NCBI RefSeq assembly: GCF_019931145.1
Contig: NZ_JAIOUV010000011.1
Span: 62,001 to 126,000 of the forward strand
Reading direction: 5' to 3'
Source: Marinicella meishanensis
GTDB lineage: Bacteria > Pseudomonadota > Gammaproteobacteria > Xanthomonadales > Marinicellaceae
Length of the DNA stretch: 64,000 bases
Shown: positions 1-9,260 of the stretch, one piece after another
Numbering within the stretch: position 1 is the first letter of the stretch
How the letters are laid out: every line of letters starts with the position of its first letter
Made by a program: the position numbers and the translations under genes
The notes under the pieces: model-generated
Database searches by the model: none
The model's input: the letters and a program-made list of their open reading frames with translations, nothing else
What the model was told of the DNA's origin: nothing

Positions 1-709
1 CAATCGGCAAAAAGGCCTCTTTCAACTCAGCACCGGCCACCCGAATTTTCGACACGTCGACCGGGTTGATGATGTTGATGCCTTGTTGGATGAATGTGGA
101 CTCACCCCAGCTGACCACTTGGCGACCCAAGCGTACCGAAGCGAACTGCTCACCGATGTCGAAATCTTTGTAGACATAAGCATCCAACAAACGGAAGTCT
201 TCACCGACAAATTCTTTGGCGGTGCGTGACAGGTCATCGTTGTCCGCGTTTTCAAAATCATAGAATCCTGTGACCCGGAAGAAAGCACCCCAAGACGGCG
301 CGTTGAAGGCGATGTCTGAAGTGAATTTCACGGCATTGGAGATCAAATCACCCTGGTCGTAATTCAAGTTACCATCGTCAGAGTTGATGGACCAGCGACC
401 AGGAGCCGCAATCCGTTGTGCCAATGATGATGGCAGGCCAGTGGCCAAATCGACACCCACGAAAGGATTCAAGTTGGCCTTACCGACCAAGCGGTTGTCG
501 CGATCGGCAATCCGCCAAGACGCACCGTATGACACGGTGGTGTCAATGCTGAAAGAATAATCATCGTTGCTCCATAATTCGGCCGCTGAGACCGAACCGG
601 AGACCCCCAATGCCGCGGCCACCAAGGCCGACTTGAGTGGGGTTAACTTCAAACGAGATGGTTTATGAGACATCGGTTGTACTCCACGCTTTTTGTATGT
701 ATTTTTCAT
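1..709 (-). CDS. DUF1302 family outer-membrane protein (3' part outside window)
   Basis: The visible N-terminal 236 residues start with a basic stretch and a hydrophobic signal peptide ending near VSGSVSAAE. They continue with alternating beta-strand-like segments, for example YSFSIDTTVSYGASWRIADR and the tail FASVRLGRQVVSWGES. This matches the DUF1302 family of predicted outer-membrane beta-barrels; the exact substrate is unknown. The ATG at 709 is preceded by AGGAGA five bases away. A second in-frame ATG at 673 is possible but has no comparable site. The ribosome site overlaps the stop of the upstream lipase gene at 720, so the two are probably co-transcribed and translationally linked. The C-terminus runs off the left edge. 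Confidence 0.75.
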   Translation of the reverse strand, partial: MKNTYKKRGVQPMSHKPSRLKLTPLKSALVAAALGVSGSVSAAELWSNDDYSFSIDTTVSYGASWRIADRDNRLVGKANLNPFVGVDLATGLPSSLAQRIAAPGRWSINSDDGNLNYDQGDLISNAVKFTSDIAFNAPSWGAFFRVTGFYDFENADNDDLSRTAKEFVGEDFRLLDAYVYKDFDIGEQFASVRLGRQVVSWGESTFIQQGINIINPVDVSKIRVAGAELKEAFLPI

Positions 710-719
710 TGTCATCTCC

Positions 720-2828
720 TTATTGAATCACGTCGGTGTTGGTGATGTTCAAAGTCGTGCCACCGGTGGCCTGGAATGCGGCCATTTGGCCCTGCATTTC
801 AGCCGTGGCTGCAGGAGAAGCGGCTGGACTCAACAGACTGCCGTGATCACCAGCAGTGAAGCGCACAGCGGCATCCAACCCATCAGGATTGAATGCTGAT
901 TCTGAATAAGAAGTCAGTCCCATGGCTGCAATCAATGGTTCGGTACCAGACAATGGTGCCCCTGGTACGGTGTTGGTGACCACTTGGTCGCCAAGAATTT
1001 CATGCAACAAGATGTTGTTCAACAAACTGGCATTGGCACCCAGGTTAACCGGATCTGCCGCATCCACCACCGTCTGGGTGGCCAACACGAACAGATTGAA
1101 TTCGGCGGTACCTTGTTGGACACCGGCAGCCGCCAGACCGGCAATGATGCGTGGGCCGAAAGTGGGTGAACCGATCAACAAATTGGCAATGCCACCACCC
1201 GGCGCTGACAACACCGCACTTTGAACATTGGGATCAAACGCCAGGTAACCGGTACCGGTGATCGCGCCCAAAGACTGTCCAGCGAAGGTGATGTTGGCTT
1301 CATTGAAGTCACCGGCGCCGTCACCATTGATGTCCATCAATGGAATCGATTCGGTCAAAGTGAATAGGTCAGCCATACCTTGCCGGGTGTTGTCTCTGGA
1401 AACCAACAAATTGGCCAGGTTGATGAAATGCGCTGCCGAGGCATCAATTTGACCATCAGGGCCCGGTGCGCCGGTGGCGTTGTTGATGTAATCAACATCA
1501 AAAGTACGCTCGCTGGCAATGGGTGCGAATGGCGTGTTCTCGATGTAGAACGGATTGGCCGTATCGGTGATGCCGTGCATCGCCAAGTCGATGGCCACCA
1601 CCGCAAAGCCAATGGAAGCCATGGTGTCGGCCACTGCCAACATGTCGGTGCGGTCACGGGTGATGCCATGTTGGAAAATCATGATGGGCCAACCGGCATC
1701 AGGTTTGGTCATGCCCGAATTGGCATTTGGCACGGTCATCAAAACCGGCAAATTCTGCATGCTGGTGGCCACCGGGATGGGGTTGGCCAGCGTCAGATTG
1801 GTGGAAGTGGGATCCAGTCCCAACGCCGCAAATGGTCCCACGTAGGCACCGGGTGCCGCTCGCCAAAACTCATTCAATGGGGCCAATGGGTTGGTGGCGC
1901 TGGGTGCGGTCAAGTAATAAGGAGAGGTCAAGGTACCGATGTAAATGTCGGCCAAGCCAAATCCACCCACGGCTGAGGTGTTCAACCCAGTCGGTGCCAA
2001 AGTTGAAGCGCCTGGTCCGGTGATGTCTTTCACCGCCGACAACACGGGGGTGATGGACTGGGTGCTTAAGGTCCAGGACAACACGATGGTGCTGGGGTCC
2101 ACACCTTGAGACGCGGCCGCGGCTTCTTGGAAATTGGTCAGTTGTCGCAACGGCTCCAAGGCTTGGGCGGTGCCGTTGTCGACCAATGGATCGGTGCTGT
2201 TGCCATTGCCATCCACCAACGGTGAGGTGCGTTGTGACAAGAAATAAGTTTGTGATGGGGTGGCGGCATTGCCGTCCTCATCTTGAATGCCATTGGTGAT
2301 CACCGCCATATAAGAGGTCAGTTGTTTCAATGGACGGATGGGGACAATGGCCACACTGCTGCCATTGGCTGCCGCGACAAAATCCACGCCGAAAGTCAAT
2401 TCAGCATTGACGCCGATCACCGCACCACCAGGACCGCTCAAAGTCACTTCATACACTTTAACACTGCCGGGATTGACCGATGCGGCTGCCACTGGCACCG
2501 AAAAATTGGTGGACCAAGGGGCCACTGTACTGAAACCATCCAGGGCATTGATGGCCACCAGCGGATCAGAAAAATCGGTCGGATCTGCCACCGGGATGTT
2601 CATGGTCAAATCGGTGGTGCCAGACAAAAACAGGTTGGTTGGGATCGGCACTTGTGTCGGGTCTCCAGATGCCGGATTGAAGATGGCTTCAATCACCCCA
2701 GTCACCACCCCACCACCGGGATTGGTGGCTGGTGGCGCATCCACCGCCCGCGGAGAATTGCTGCTGCTGCTGCAGGCTTGCAGCAAAACAATGGATGTTA
2801 AAGTCAAAAGGAATGGTTTTAGTTTCAT
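720..2828 (-). CDS. VolA/Pla-1-like surface lipase lipoprotein
   Basis: This is a predicted lipoprotein lipase of the VolA/Pla-1 family (bacterial virulence factor lipase, N-terminal domain). The signal peptide MKLKPFLLTLTSIVLLQACSS ends in a lipobox (LLQAC). The C-terminal half is an alpha/beta hydrolase: the nucleophile elbow GQSLG has Ser519, and a late AGDHGSLL segment is the likely catalytic His. The ATG at 2828 is chosen because GGGGATA precedes it at good spacing; an upstream in-frame start at 2861 would push the signal peptide inward. In Vibrio, VolA releases fatty acid from lysophospholipid at the cell surface and works with an adjacent FadL channel. Here the neighbour is a DUF1302 barrel instead. 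Function is inferred from family. Confidence 0.8.
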   Translation of the reverse strand: MKLKPFLLTLTSIVLLQACSSSSNSPRAVDAPPATNPGGGVVTGVIEAIFNPASGDPTQVPIPTNLFLSGTTDLTMNIPVADPTDFSDPLVAINALDGFSTVAPWSTNFSVPVAAASVNPGSVKVYEVTLSGPGGAVIGVNAELTFGVDFVAAANGSSVAIVPIRPLKQLTSYMAVITNGIQDEDGNAATPSQTYFLSQRTSPLVDGNGNSTDPLVDNGTAQALEPLRQLTNFQEAAAASQGVDPSTIVLSWTLSTQSITPVLSAVKDITGPGASTLAPTGLNTSAVGGFGLADIYIGTLTSPYYLTAPSATNPLAPLNEFWRAAPGAYVGPFAALGLDPTSTNLTLANPIPVATSMQNLPVLMTVPNANSGMTKPDAGWPIMIFQHGITRDRTDMLAVADTMASIGFAVVAIDLAMHGITDTANPFYIENTPFAPIASERTFDVDYINNATGAPGPDGQIDASAAHFINLANLLVSRDNTRQGMADLFTLTESIPLMDINGDGAGDFNEANITFAGQSLGAITGTGYLAFDPNVQSAVLSAPGGGIANLLIGSPTFGPRIIAGLAAAGVQQGTAEFNLFVLATQTVVDAADPVNLGANASLLNNILLHEILGDQVVTNTVPGAPLSGTEPLIAAMGLTSYSESAFNPDGLDAAVRFTAGDHGSLLSPAASPAATAEMQGQMAAFQATGGTTLNITNTDVIQ

Positions 2829-2946
2829 TTGTATCCCCAAAATAATAAACCCTAACATCATAAATTTTATTCGGGTAAGATTACAAGCTTAAATATTAAA
2901 AAACCATTAAAATTTGGCCCAAAACATACGCCATCGTATCCAAACC

Positions 2947-4317
2947 ATGCCCTGGAAAAAAATCGCCTCATTTTCAATTGCTTATGCCCTGATCTTTGGC
3001 CTCAAATGGCTGGGCTTGATCGACCATTCACAATTCATCACCCTGCTCATCACCGCCACCACTGCGATCTGCTGGGTCACCGAATGGTTGCCCATTCCGG
3101 TGGCCTCATTGTTGCCCATTGCCCTGTTCCCTTTACTGGGCGTGATCACCCCGACAGCGGTGGGTACCGCCTATGGCAGTCCGCTGATTATTTTGTTGTT
3201 GGGTGGCTTCTTGTTGTCGACCGCATTGGCGCACAGCAACACCCACCAATACTTGGCCCATCGGGTGATCCAATTGATCGGTACCCACAGCCCCAAACGC
3301 TTGATCATGGGCTTCATGTTGACGGCATTTTTGATGAGCATGTGGATTTCCAACACCGCCACCACCTTGATGTTGTTACCGATTGCCTTGGCCATCCTCA
3401 GCAACAACTCGGACCGAAGACTGGGTACATTGTTGTTATTGGGCATTGCCTATGCGGCCAGCATCGGCGGCACCATGACCCCGATTGGCACTCCGCCCAA
3501 CCTGATCATGATTCAGAACTACCAGCTGGGCACCGGCAATGAAATGGGCTTTTTGACCTGGATGGGACAGGTGTTACCGATGGTCTTGCTGTTTTTTCCC
3601 TTGATGCTGTGGGTGCTGACTTCACAAGTACCCAAGGACTTGTCCATCCAGAGCCATGAATTGTCCACTGGCGGCTTGACCACCGCCCAACGCCGCACCC
3701 TGTGGGTGTTTGCCATCACCGCTTTGTTGTGGGTCACCCGCACCGCCCCGTTTGGTGGCTGGAAATTGTGGCTTGATTTGCCCCAAGCCAATGACGCCTC
3801 TGTGGCCTTGTTGGGGGTGGTGGCTTTGTTCATGATTGGCGATGGGCGGGGGAAAAAATTGCTCACTTGGCAAACCGCCAACACCATACCGTGGGGCGTG
3901 CTGTTGTTGTTTGCCGGGGGCATGGTGATTGCCGCGGCGTTCAAAAGCACGGGGCTGAGTGCCTTGTTGGCCGATCAGCTGCTGTTCCTGAAAGATTTTC
4001 CCCAATTCTGGTTGATTCTGATCATCTGTTTGGCCATCACTTTTTTGACCGAGATCACCAGCAACACCGCCACCACCGCAATCCTCATGCCGGTGCTGTT
4101 ATCAGCGGCTCAAGCCATGGACATGGATCCGGCCAAAATCATGATTCCAGCCGCAATCAGTGCCAGCTGCGCCTTCATGCTGCCGGTGGCCACGGCCCCC
4201 AATGCGATTGTGTTTGGCTCGGAACAGTTGCCCATCCGCGAGATGATCAAACAAGGCTTCAAAATCAACCTGATTGGCGCTGTGTGCATAGCCTCGGTGG
4301 CCACTTGGTGGCTGTGA
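2947..4317 (+). CDS. SLC13/DASS family anion (dicarboxylate or sulfate) symporter
   Basis: This is a very hydrophobic inner-membrane protein of about 456 residues with many transmembrane segments. Both halves carry the DASS signature Ser-Asn-Thr motif: SNTATTLMLLP in the first half and SNTATTAILMP in the second. GGTMTPIGTPPNLI is also typical of the family. Members import di- or tricarboxylates or sulfate, usually with sodium; the substrate cannot be told here. The ATG at 2947 (MPWKKIAS) is preferred over an in-frame TTG at 2914, although neither has a clear ribosome site. It is divergent from the lipase gene and ends five bases from the convergent epmA. Confidence 0.85.
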   Translation: MPWKKIASFSIAYALIFGLKWLGLIDHSQFITLLITATTAICWVTEWLPIPVASLLPIALFPLLGVITPTAVGTAYGSPLIILLLGGFLLSTALAHSNTHQYLAHRVIQLIGTHSPKRLIMGFMLTAFLMSMWISNTATTLMLLPIALAILSNNSDRRLGTLLLLGIAYAASIGGTMTPIGTPPNLIMIQNYQLGTGNEMGFLTWMGQVLPMVLLFFPLMLWVLTSQVPKDLSIQSHELSTGGLTTAQRRTLWVFAITALLWVTRTAPFGGWKLWLDLPQANDASVALLGVVALFMIGDGRGKKLLTWQTANTIPWGVLLLFAGGMVIAAAFKSTGLSALLADQLLFLKDFPQFWLILIICLAITFLTEITSNTATTAILMPVLLSAAQAMDMDPAKIMIPAAISASCAFMLPVATAPNAIVFGSEQLPIREMIKQGFKINLIGAVCIASVATWWL

Positions 4318-4322
4318 TGGGA

Positions 4323-5315
4323 TCAGCTGTTTTCAGGGATGAAACCGGTGACTTGGTCGAGGTCATCCAAACCCAATAAACACATCAGCAAGCGCTCGAG
4401 GCCCAAAGCCACCCCTGAACAGGCTGGCAGTCCGTGATCCAAGGCGGCCAACAAATGCTCATCCAACGGCAGTTGCGCCTTGTCGGCGGCTTGCCTGAGC
4501 CGATTGTCGGCCACAAACCGCGCCCGTTGTTCAACCGCATCGGTCAATTCCTGGTAACCATTGGCCAATTCCACGCCACGCCACAAAAACTCAAAGCGCA
4601 AGCAGCGATCGGGCTGCTCAGGATCGGCCGCCGCCAGCGCCGCCATGGCCACTGGGAAACGGTGCAGCAGCAAACCATCGGTGAAGCGCTGTCCAGCCGA
4701 CAACTCGGGCTGAATGACGCAGGCAAACAGAAAATCAAAGGCCTCCGTGCGAGACAAGGCAGCGCCACTGTAGCCATGGGCTTGGCAGCGGTCATGCAAC
4801 GCTTGGTCAGATACCGAAAATGGATCCAGGCCCACCACGGTTTGAAACAACTCCTGGTAACTGAGCGTGGTCACCTTGATGGCTGGCTGCACAAATGCAG
4901 CCAGCAATTGCTGCACCAGCGCCACCACTTCTTGCATCAGGTCTGCCAGGTTGAAATCCAAGCGGTACCACTCCAACAAAGTGAATTCGGGGTGATGCAA
5001 GGGGGTGCGTTCACCGCGGCGAAAGACCCGGGCGATTTCAAACAAGTCACCGGCACCACTGGCCAACAAGCGTTTGTGAAAAAATTCTGGCGAGGTGCGC
5101 AGGTAAGCGGCGTTGTGATCAGGCAACAAGGCTTGTGTTTGGAACATTTCGATGTGGACATCGGTGTTGCCGTGGTGGGACAACACCGGCGTGGTCACTT
5201 CCAGCACTTGGCGCGCGGCAAAAAACCGCCTGATCTCCGCGCACAAAAAAGCCCGTTGTTGAAGCACAGACAACGGGCTGGAAAAACGCCAATGGGCGCG
5301 TTTATTTTTTGACAC
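4323..5315 (-). CDS. epmA: EF-P--(R)-beta-lysine ligase EpmA
   Basis: This is a 330-residue class II lysyl-tRNA synthetase paralogue (PoxA/GenX) that attaches (R)-beta-lysine to EF-P. It lacks the tRNA anticodon-binding domain of LysS, as expected for the family. Class II motifs are visible: EVTTPVLS near the N-terminus, the motif 2 region [20 protein letters not shown], and the motif 3 region [16 protein letters not shown]. The start is GTG at 5315, which overlaps the end of efp by 14 bases. Its substrate gene is directly upstream and epmB is divergent, so the modification set is complete except for a hydroxylase (EpmC), which is not in the window. Confidence 0.95.
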   Translation of the reverse strand: MSKNKRAHWRFSSPLSVLQQRAFLCAEIRRFFAARQVLEVTTPVLSHHGNTDVHIEMFQTQALLPDHNAAYLRTSPEFFHKRLLASGAGDLFEIARVFRRGERTPLHHPEFTLLEWYRLDFNLADLMQEVVALVQQLLAAFVQPAIKVTTLSYQELFQTVVGLDPFSVSDQALHDRCQAHGYSGAALSRTEAFDFLFACVIQPELSAGQRFTDGLLLHRFPVAMAALAAADPEQPDRCLRFEFLWRGVELANGYQELTDAVEQRARFVADNRLRQAADKAQLPLDEHLLAALDHGLPACSGVALGLERLLMCLLGLDDLDQVTGFIPENS

Positions 5316-5871
5316 GAGAGACGTATTCGCCGGTGCGGGTATCGACTTTGATCACCTCACCTTCGGGCACGAACAAAGGCACATTGACCACGGCTCCGGT
5401 TTCCAGGGTGGCTGGTTTGCTGCCACCACCAGACGTGTCCCCACGCACACCAGGATCGGTCTCGGTGATGACCAACTCAACAAAATTGGGAGGCTCAATG
5501 GTCAATGGCACCCCGTTCCACAAGGTCACCATACAAATGTCCTCTTCTTTGAGCCATTTGGCGGCGTCGCCCACAGCGGTGGTGCTGGCTTCGTATTGCT
5601 CATAGGAATTGGGGTCCATGAAGTGGTAAAACTCGCCATCGGAATACAAATACTGCATTTCGGTGTCCATCACATCAGCGGCATCGACTTTTTCATTGGA
5701 TTTGAAGGTTTTTTCAATCACCCGGCCGGTTTTCAAATTGCGAATTTTGACCCGGTTGAAAGCTTGGCCTTTGCCCGGCTTGACTTCTTGGTTTTCGACG
5801 ATGCTGTATGGATCCCCATCCAGCAATATTTTGAGCCCATTTTTGAATTGAGATGTGCTGTAGACAGACAT
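5302..5871 (-). CDS. efp: Translation elongation factor P
   Basis: This 189-residue three-domain factor relieves ribosome stalling at consecutive prolines. The modification loop reads VKPGKGQAF with Lys34, the residue that EpmA beta-lysylates in E. coli. The length matches the family. The ATG at 5871 has an AGAGGAA site five to six bases upstream. A perfect -10 hexamer (TATAAT, minus strand) lies about 34 bases upstream of the start. epmA follows with a 14-base overlap, so factor and modifying enzyme are co-expressed. Confidence 0.97.
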   Translation of the reverse strand: MSVYSTSQFKNGLKILLDGDPYSIVENQEVKPGKGQAFNRVKIRNLKTGRVIEKTFKSNEKVDAADVMDTEMQYLYSDGEFYHFMDPNSYEQYEASTTAVGDAAKWLKEEDICMVTLWNGVPLTIEPPNFVELVITETDPGVRGDTSGGGSKPATLETGAVVNVPLFVPEGEVIKVDTRTGEYVSRVKK

Positions 5872-5904
5872 GTGTGTTCCTCTCGGTACGCGTTAAATCG
5901 CGGC

Positions 5905-5910
5905 ATTATA
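5905..5910 (-). promoter_or_regulatory. Probable -10 element of the efp-epmA promoter
   Basis: A perfect TATAAT is read on the minus strand, 34 bases upstream of the efp ATG. The sequence 17-18 bases further upstream (GTAAAG or TGGTAA) is a poor -35 element, so this is a moderate call. Confidence 0.45.
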
Positions 5911-5997
5911 GCACACCCCACCCTGGCCTTTACCAGCAGCCAATATCCAGGTGGTTAACCGTGTTTCGTGTTAAAATCAGCGCCCTTTAGGATCACC

Positions 5998-6015
5998 ATG
6001 ACCCGCACATCATGA
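5998..6015 (+). CDS. Possible five-codon leader (MTRTS) overlapping the epmB start
   Basis: ATG ACC CGC ACA TCA TGA lies directly before epmB and its stop overlaps the epmB ATG (6012) as ATGA. AGGA sits four bases before this mini-ORF's ATG, a little close for a ribosome site, whereas epmB itself has no good ribosome site of its own. This suggests that ribosomes load here and reinitiate at epmB. It may be chance; conservation would decide. Confidence 0.35.
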   Translation: MTRTS

Positions 6016-6974
6016 CCGCCACTTGGCAACAAGAACTCAAACAGGCCTTGCGCAACGACCACCCGACCGGACTGATTAATCAGCCAGGCTATGACCCCGC
6101 TGCCGCCGGGTTGTTTGCACCCGTCATCACCGATACCCTGCTGCAGGCCATCAAACAGGCCACTGATCCAGCGCCATTGTGGCGGCAGTTTCTACCGATT
6201 CAAGCGGAACAAAAGAACCCGGCTGGCTATGTGCCAGATCCGGTGGGCGATGCCGCAGCCACCCAAGTGCCGGGTTTGATTCACAAGTACCACGGACGGG
6301 TGTTGTTGATTGCCAGTGGCAGTTGTGCGGTCAATTGCCGCTATTGTTTTCGGCGCCATTTTCCATACCGCCAAAGCTATGCCCCCCGCAATCAATGGCA
6401 AGCCAGCATCGACTACATCCAAGCCGATGACAGCATCCATGAAGTGATCCTCAGTGGCGGCGACCCGCTGACTTTATCCACCAAACAACTGGCTGGACTG
6501 ACCGCGCAACTGGCCACCATAGACCACGTCAAAACCTTGCGCATTCATTCCCGCATGCCGGTGGTGTTGCCCGCCCGTATCGACGATGAATTCCACACCT
6601 GGGCCGAATCCTTGTCCTGTCACAAAGTGATGGTGTTGCATGTCAACCACCCCAGCGAGTTGAGTCCGGCCGCCCGCACGGCCATCGCACGCTTGCGCAA
6701 ACTGGGGTTTGTGTTGCTCAACCAAAGTGTGATGCTGCATGGCATCAACGATCAGGCAAGCACGCTGGCACAATTGTCGCACCAATTGTTTGAACAGGGC
6801 GTACTGCCGTATTACCTGCATCAATTCGACCCGGTACAAAATGCCGCCCATTTTGCCGTCAGTCCGGCCCGCACCCGCGCCATTCACCAACAGCTGATGC
6901 AACAACTGCCTGGCTATTTGGTGCCCAAACTGGTGCAAGAAGTGGCCGGTGAGCCACACAAAACCCCGCTTTGA
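6012..6974 (+). CDS. epmB: EF-P lysine 2,3-aminomutase EpmB
   Basis: This radical SAM enzyme converts L-lysine to (R)-beta-lysine for EpmA. The cluster-binding motif CxxxCxxC is Cys105-Cys109-Cys112 (SCAVNCRYCFRRH), followed by the ILSGGDPL segment that contacts SAM. The conserved C-terminal lysine region (LVPKLVQEVAGE) fits the PLP site of the KamA/EpmB family. At 320 residues it is a short EpmB, not a catabolic lysine aminomutase. It is divergent from efp across about 140 bases and is probably translated through the short leader at 5998-6015. Confidence 0.95.
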   Translation: MTATWQQELKQALRNDHPTGLINQPGYDPAAAGLFAPVITDTLLQAIKQATDPAPLWRQFLPIQAEQKNPAGYVPDPVGDAAATQVPGLIHKYHGRVLLIASGSCAVNCRYCFRRHFPYRQSYAPRNQWQASIDYIQADDSIHEVILSGGDPLTLSTKQLAGLTAQLATIDHVKTLRIHSRMPVVLPARIDDEFHTWAESLSCHKVMVLHVNHPSELSPAARTAIARLRKLGFVLLNQSVMLHGINDQASTLAQLSHQLFEQGVLPYYLHQFDPVQNAAHFAVSPARTRAIHQQLMQQLPGYLVPKLVQEVAGEPHKTPL

Positions 6975-7097
6975 AACCGCTTTTTGACATGTCAAATCTC
7001 CGCTACGGGCTATGCACAGCAGTCACTTTTGTCAAGTTTTACCATCGTTAACACCATTACCCACCCCCTAAGGCTGTTCAGCACCGCCCATTGGCTT

Positions 7098-7103
7098 TAT
7101 AAT
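7098..7103 (+). promoter_or_regulatory. Probable -10 element upstream of the fimX-like gene
   Basis: A perfect TATAAT lies about 90 bases before the chosen TTG start, within the epmB-fimX gap. TGTTCA stands 17 bases upstream as a weak -35. The rest of the gap (6975-7097) shows no gene. Confidence 0.4.
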
Positions 7104-7193
7104 GTTGGGTCAGTGTGACAATAATTGGTAATTAATGAGAACCTGGGCTCGGTGCAGCACGGGATGACCGTTCATCCAACAAGGAACAATAAT

Positions 7194-9248
7194 TTGGCTA
7201 CAGAAAAATCCATCAACCTGTTGATCATCCACCAATCCGAAGAAGAGGCCGAACGCATTCTGTCACTGCTGAGGAACTATCAAATCGCCGTCAGACCGAC
7301 CCGTTGTACCAACGAAGAAGACTTGTTGGGCATTCTGGAACGCAAACCATTGGATCTCGTGTTGTGCCAACAACTGCAAAGCGACCTGCCCTGTCAAACC
7401 GTGATTGATCACATCAAACGCGTCGGCATTGACTTGCCAGTGATTGCCTTGTTGGATAATTTTGATCCCGATTTGATCAATGAGTCGATCGAAGCCGGGG
7501 CCACCTCCTACTGCACCCCCAAATTACCCGATCACATGAAGCATGTGATTCAGCGGGATGTCAAAGCGTTGAAAGACCGCCGCAAGATCATTGATTTGGC
7601 ACTGGAGTTGAAAAACACCGAAAAACGTGCCAATTTGCTGTTGGATTCATCCAAACAAGCCATTGCCTACATCCATGATGGCATGCATGTTTATTCCAAC
7701 CAATCTTATCAAGAGCTGTTTCAATACGATGATTTTGAAGAATTGGAAGTCACGCCGTTCTTGAACATGATTGCCAAAGAGGATTTGGCCAGAGCCAAAC
7801 AGACCTTGCGCGACCTGAACAAAAACATCATGCCCGAAGAGGACCTGGAGTTCAAACTGGTAACCTCTGGCGGCGAGAAGTTTGATGGCATAGTGAATGT
7901 CTCCAAAGCCACCATCAACGGCGAAGCCTGTGCCCAATTCATCATCAACATCCCCTCAGCCGATCCCGAAGTTGAGAAGGAGTTGTTCGAAATCAAGAAC
8001 AAGGACCTGCTGACCAAATTCTTCAACCGCACCTATTTCCACCAGTTGCTTTCCGAAGCCATGGATTCGGCAAAGAACAAAGCCGGTGACAGTTTGTTGA
8101 TGATCGGCATTGATGGGGCTGACAAACATGAAAAAGAGCTGGGCATAGGCAACCTTGACCTGTTCATCGTGTCGGTGGCTGAATTCCTGGAAAACAAGTT
8201 GGGCAAAGACGTGGTTTATTGCCGCTATGCCGACACCACCTTCATCATCAAATTAAAAACGTCGATTGAGAATGCCGAAAAAGTGGCAGAAAAATTGCGG
8301 GCCATCATCTCGGAACAAATTTTCGGTGCCGGCAACACCTCGGTGAATTGCACCGTCAGCATCTCGGTGACCCAGCTGACCCCCCAATGCGAGTCAGAAT
8401 CGCTGGTCATCAAAACCCTGACCGACAACCTGGATGCCTTGCAAGAAGCCGGTGGCAACCAAATCAAAACCTTCGACCCGGCCGAAGAAGAGAAACAAGC
8501 CCGGGCCGCTTCCAAGGCCTGGATTGATCGCATCACCGACGGTTTGGAAAACGACAAATTTGTGTTGCACTTTCAGCCGGTGGTGAACATCGACGGCGAT
8601 GATAAAGAACACTATGAGGTGCTGATCCGCCTGCAAGCCGAAGACAACAAATTAATCTACCCCCAACAATTCATTCCGGTGGCCGCCAAGTATGGCTTCA
8701 TCACCGAGATCGATCACTGGGTGGTGAACAAAGCACTCCAAGCCATCAAAGAATCCAAAAGGGACGTGATGCTGTTCGTTAAGATGTCACACCAAACCCT
8801 GACCGATGCGACATTTCCCAACATGCTGGCCAGTGCCCTGAAATCCAGGGGTGTGACCGGCGACAAACTGGCTTTTGAAATCAGGGAAAGCGAATTGGTG
8901 ACCTATGCCACCCAAATGAAACCAATCATCAAATCGATCAAAGCCACCCATTGTAAAATCGTGGTGGAGAAATTTGGCTCCGGCTTGAATTCCTTCAGCA
9001 TCCTGAAACACTTTCCCGTCGACATGCTGAAAGTCGATTCCAGTTTCATGCAAGACTTGGGCAACAACACCGAAAATCAGGAAAAAGTCAAAGACATCGT
9101 CGACAAAGCCCACAACCAAGGCAAACAAGTCATTTGTGAGTTCATTGAGGATGCCTCGACCATGAGCATCATGTGGAAAATGGCAGTCAACTTTGTGCAA
9201 GGCAACTTCATCGCTGAACCCAGCGAAAACATGGAACAGGTGGAGTAG
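7194..9248 (+). CDS. fimX: FimX-like protein: REC-like, PAS, degenerate GGDEF and EAL domains
   Basis: The protein has about 684 residues. The order is a receiver-like domain (about 1-125), a PAS-like domain (about 135-255), a GGDEF-fold domain whose active-site loop reads RYADTTF instead of GGDEF (near 345-352), and an EAL-fold domain whose signature is EVLIR (Glu475) instead of EALxR. Loss of both catalytic motifs fits FimX, a c-di-GMP receptor that promotes type IV pilus assembly and twitching at the pole. The TTG at 7194 is preferred because AAGGA lies upstream at good spacing. Other in-frame starts at 7125 (TTG) and 7164 (ATG) lack one. The Chp system in this window acts on the same pilus machine. 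gluQ follows 12 bases downstream. Confidence 0.75.
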   Translation: MATEKSINLLIIHQSEEEAERILSLLRNYQIAVRPTRCTNEEDLLGILERKPLDLVLCQQLQSDLPCQTVIDHIKRVGIDLPVIALLDNFDPDLINESIEAGATSYCTPKLPDHMKHVIQRDVKALKDRRKIIDLALELKNTEKRANLLLDSSKQAIAYIHDGMHVYSNQSYQELFQYDDFEELEVTPFLNMIAKEDLARAKQTLRDLNKNIMPEEDLEFKLVTSGGEKFDGIVNVSKATINGEACAQFIINIPSADPEVEKELFEIKNKDLLTKFFNRTYFHQLLSEAMDSAKNKAGDSLLMIGIDGADKHEKELGIGNLDLFIVSVAEFLENKLGKDVVYCRYADTTFIIKLKTSIENAEKVAEKLRAIISEQIFGAGNTSVNCTVSISVTQLTPQCESESLVIKTLTDNLDALQEAGGNQIKTFDPAEEEKQARAASKAWIDRITDGLENDKFVLHFQPVVNIDGDDKEHYEVLIRLQAEDNKLIYPQQFIPVAAKYGFITEIDHWVVNKALQAIKESKRDVMLFVKMSHQTLTDATFPNMLASALKSRGVTGDKLAFEIRESELVTYATQMKPIIKSIKATHCKIVVEKFGSGLNSFSILKHFPVDMLKVDSSFMQDLGNNTENQEKVKDIVDKAHNQGKQVICEFIEDASTMSIMWKMAVNFVQGNFIAEPSENMEQVE

Positions 9249-9260
9249 CCCTGGCCAGCC

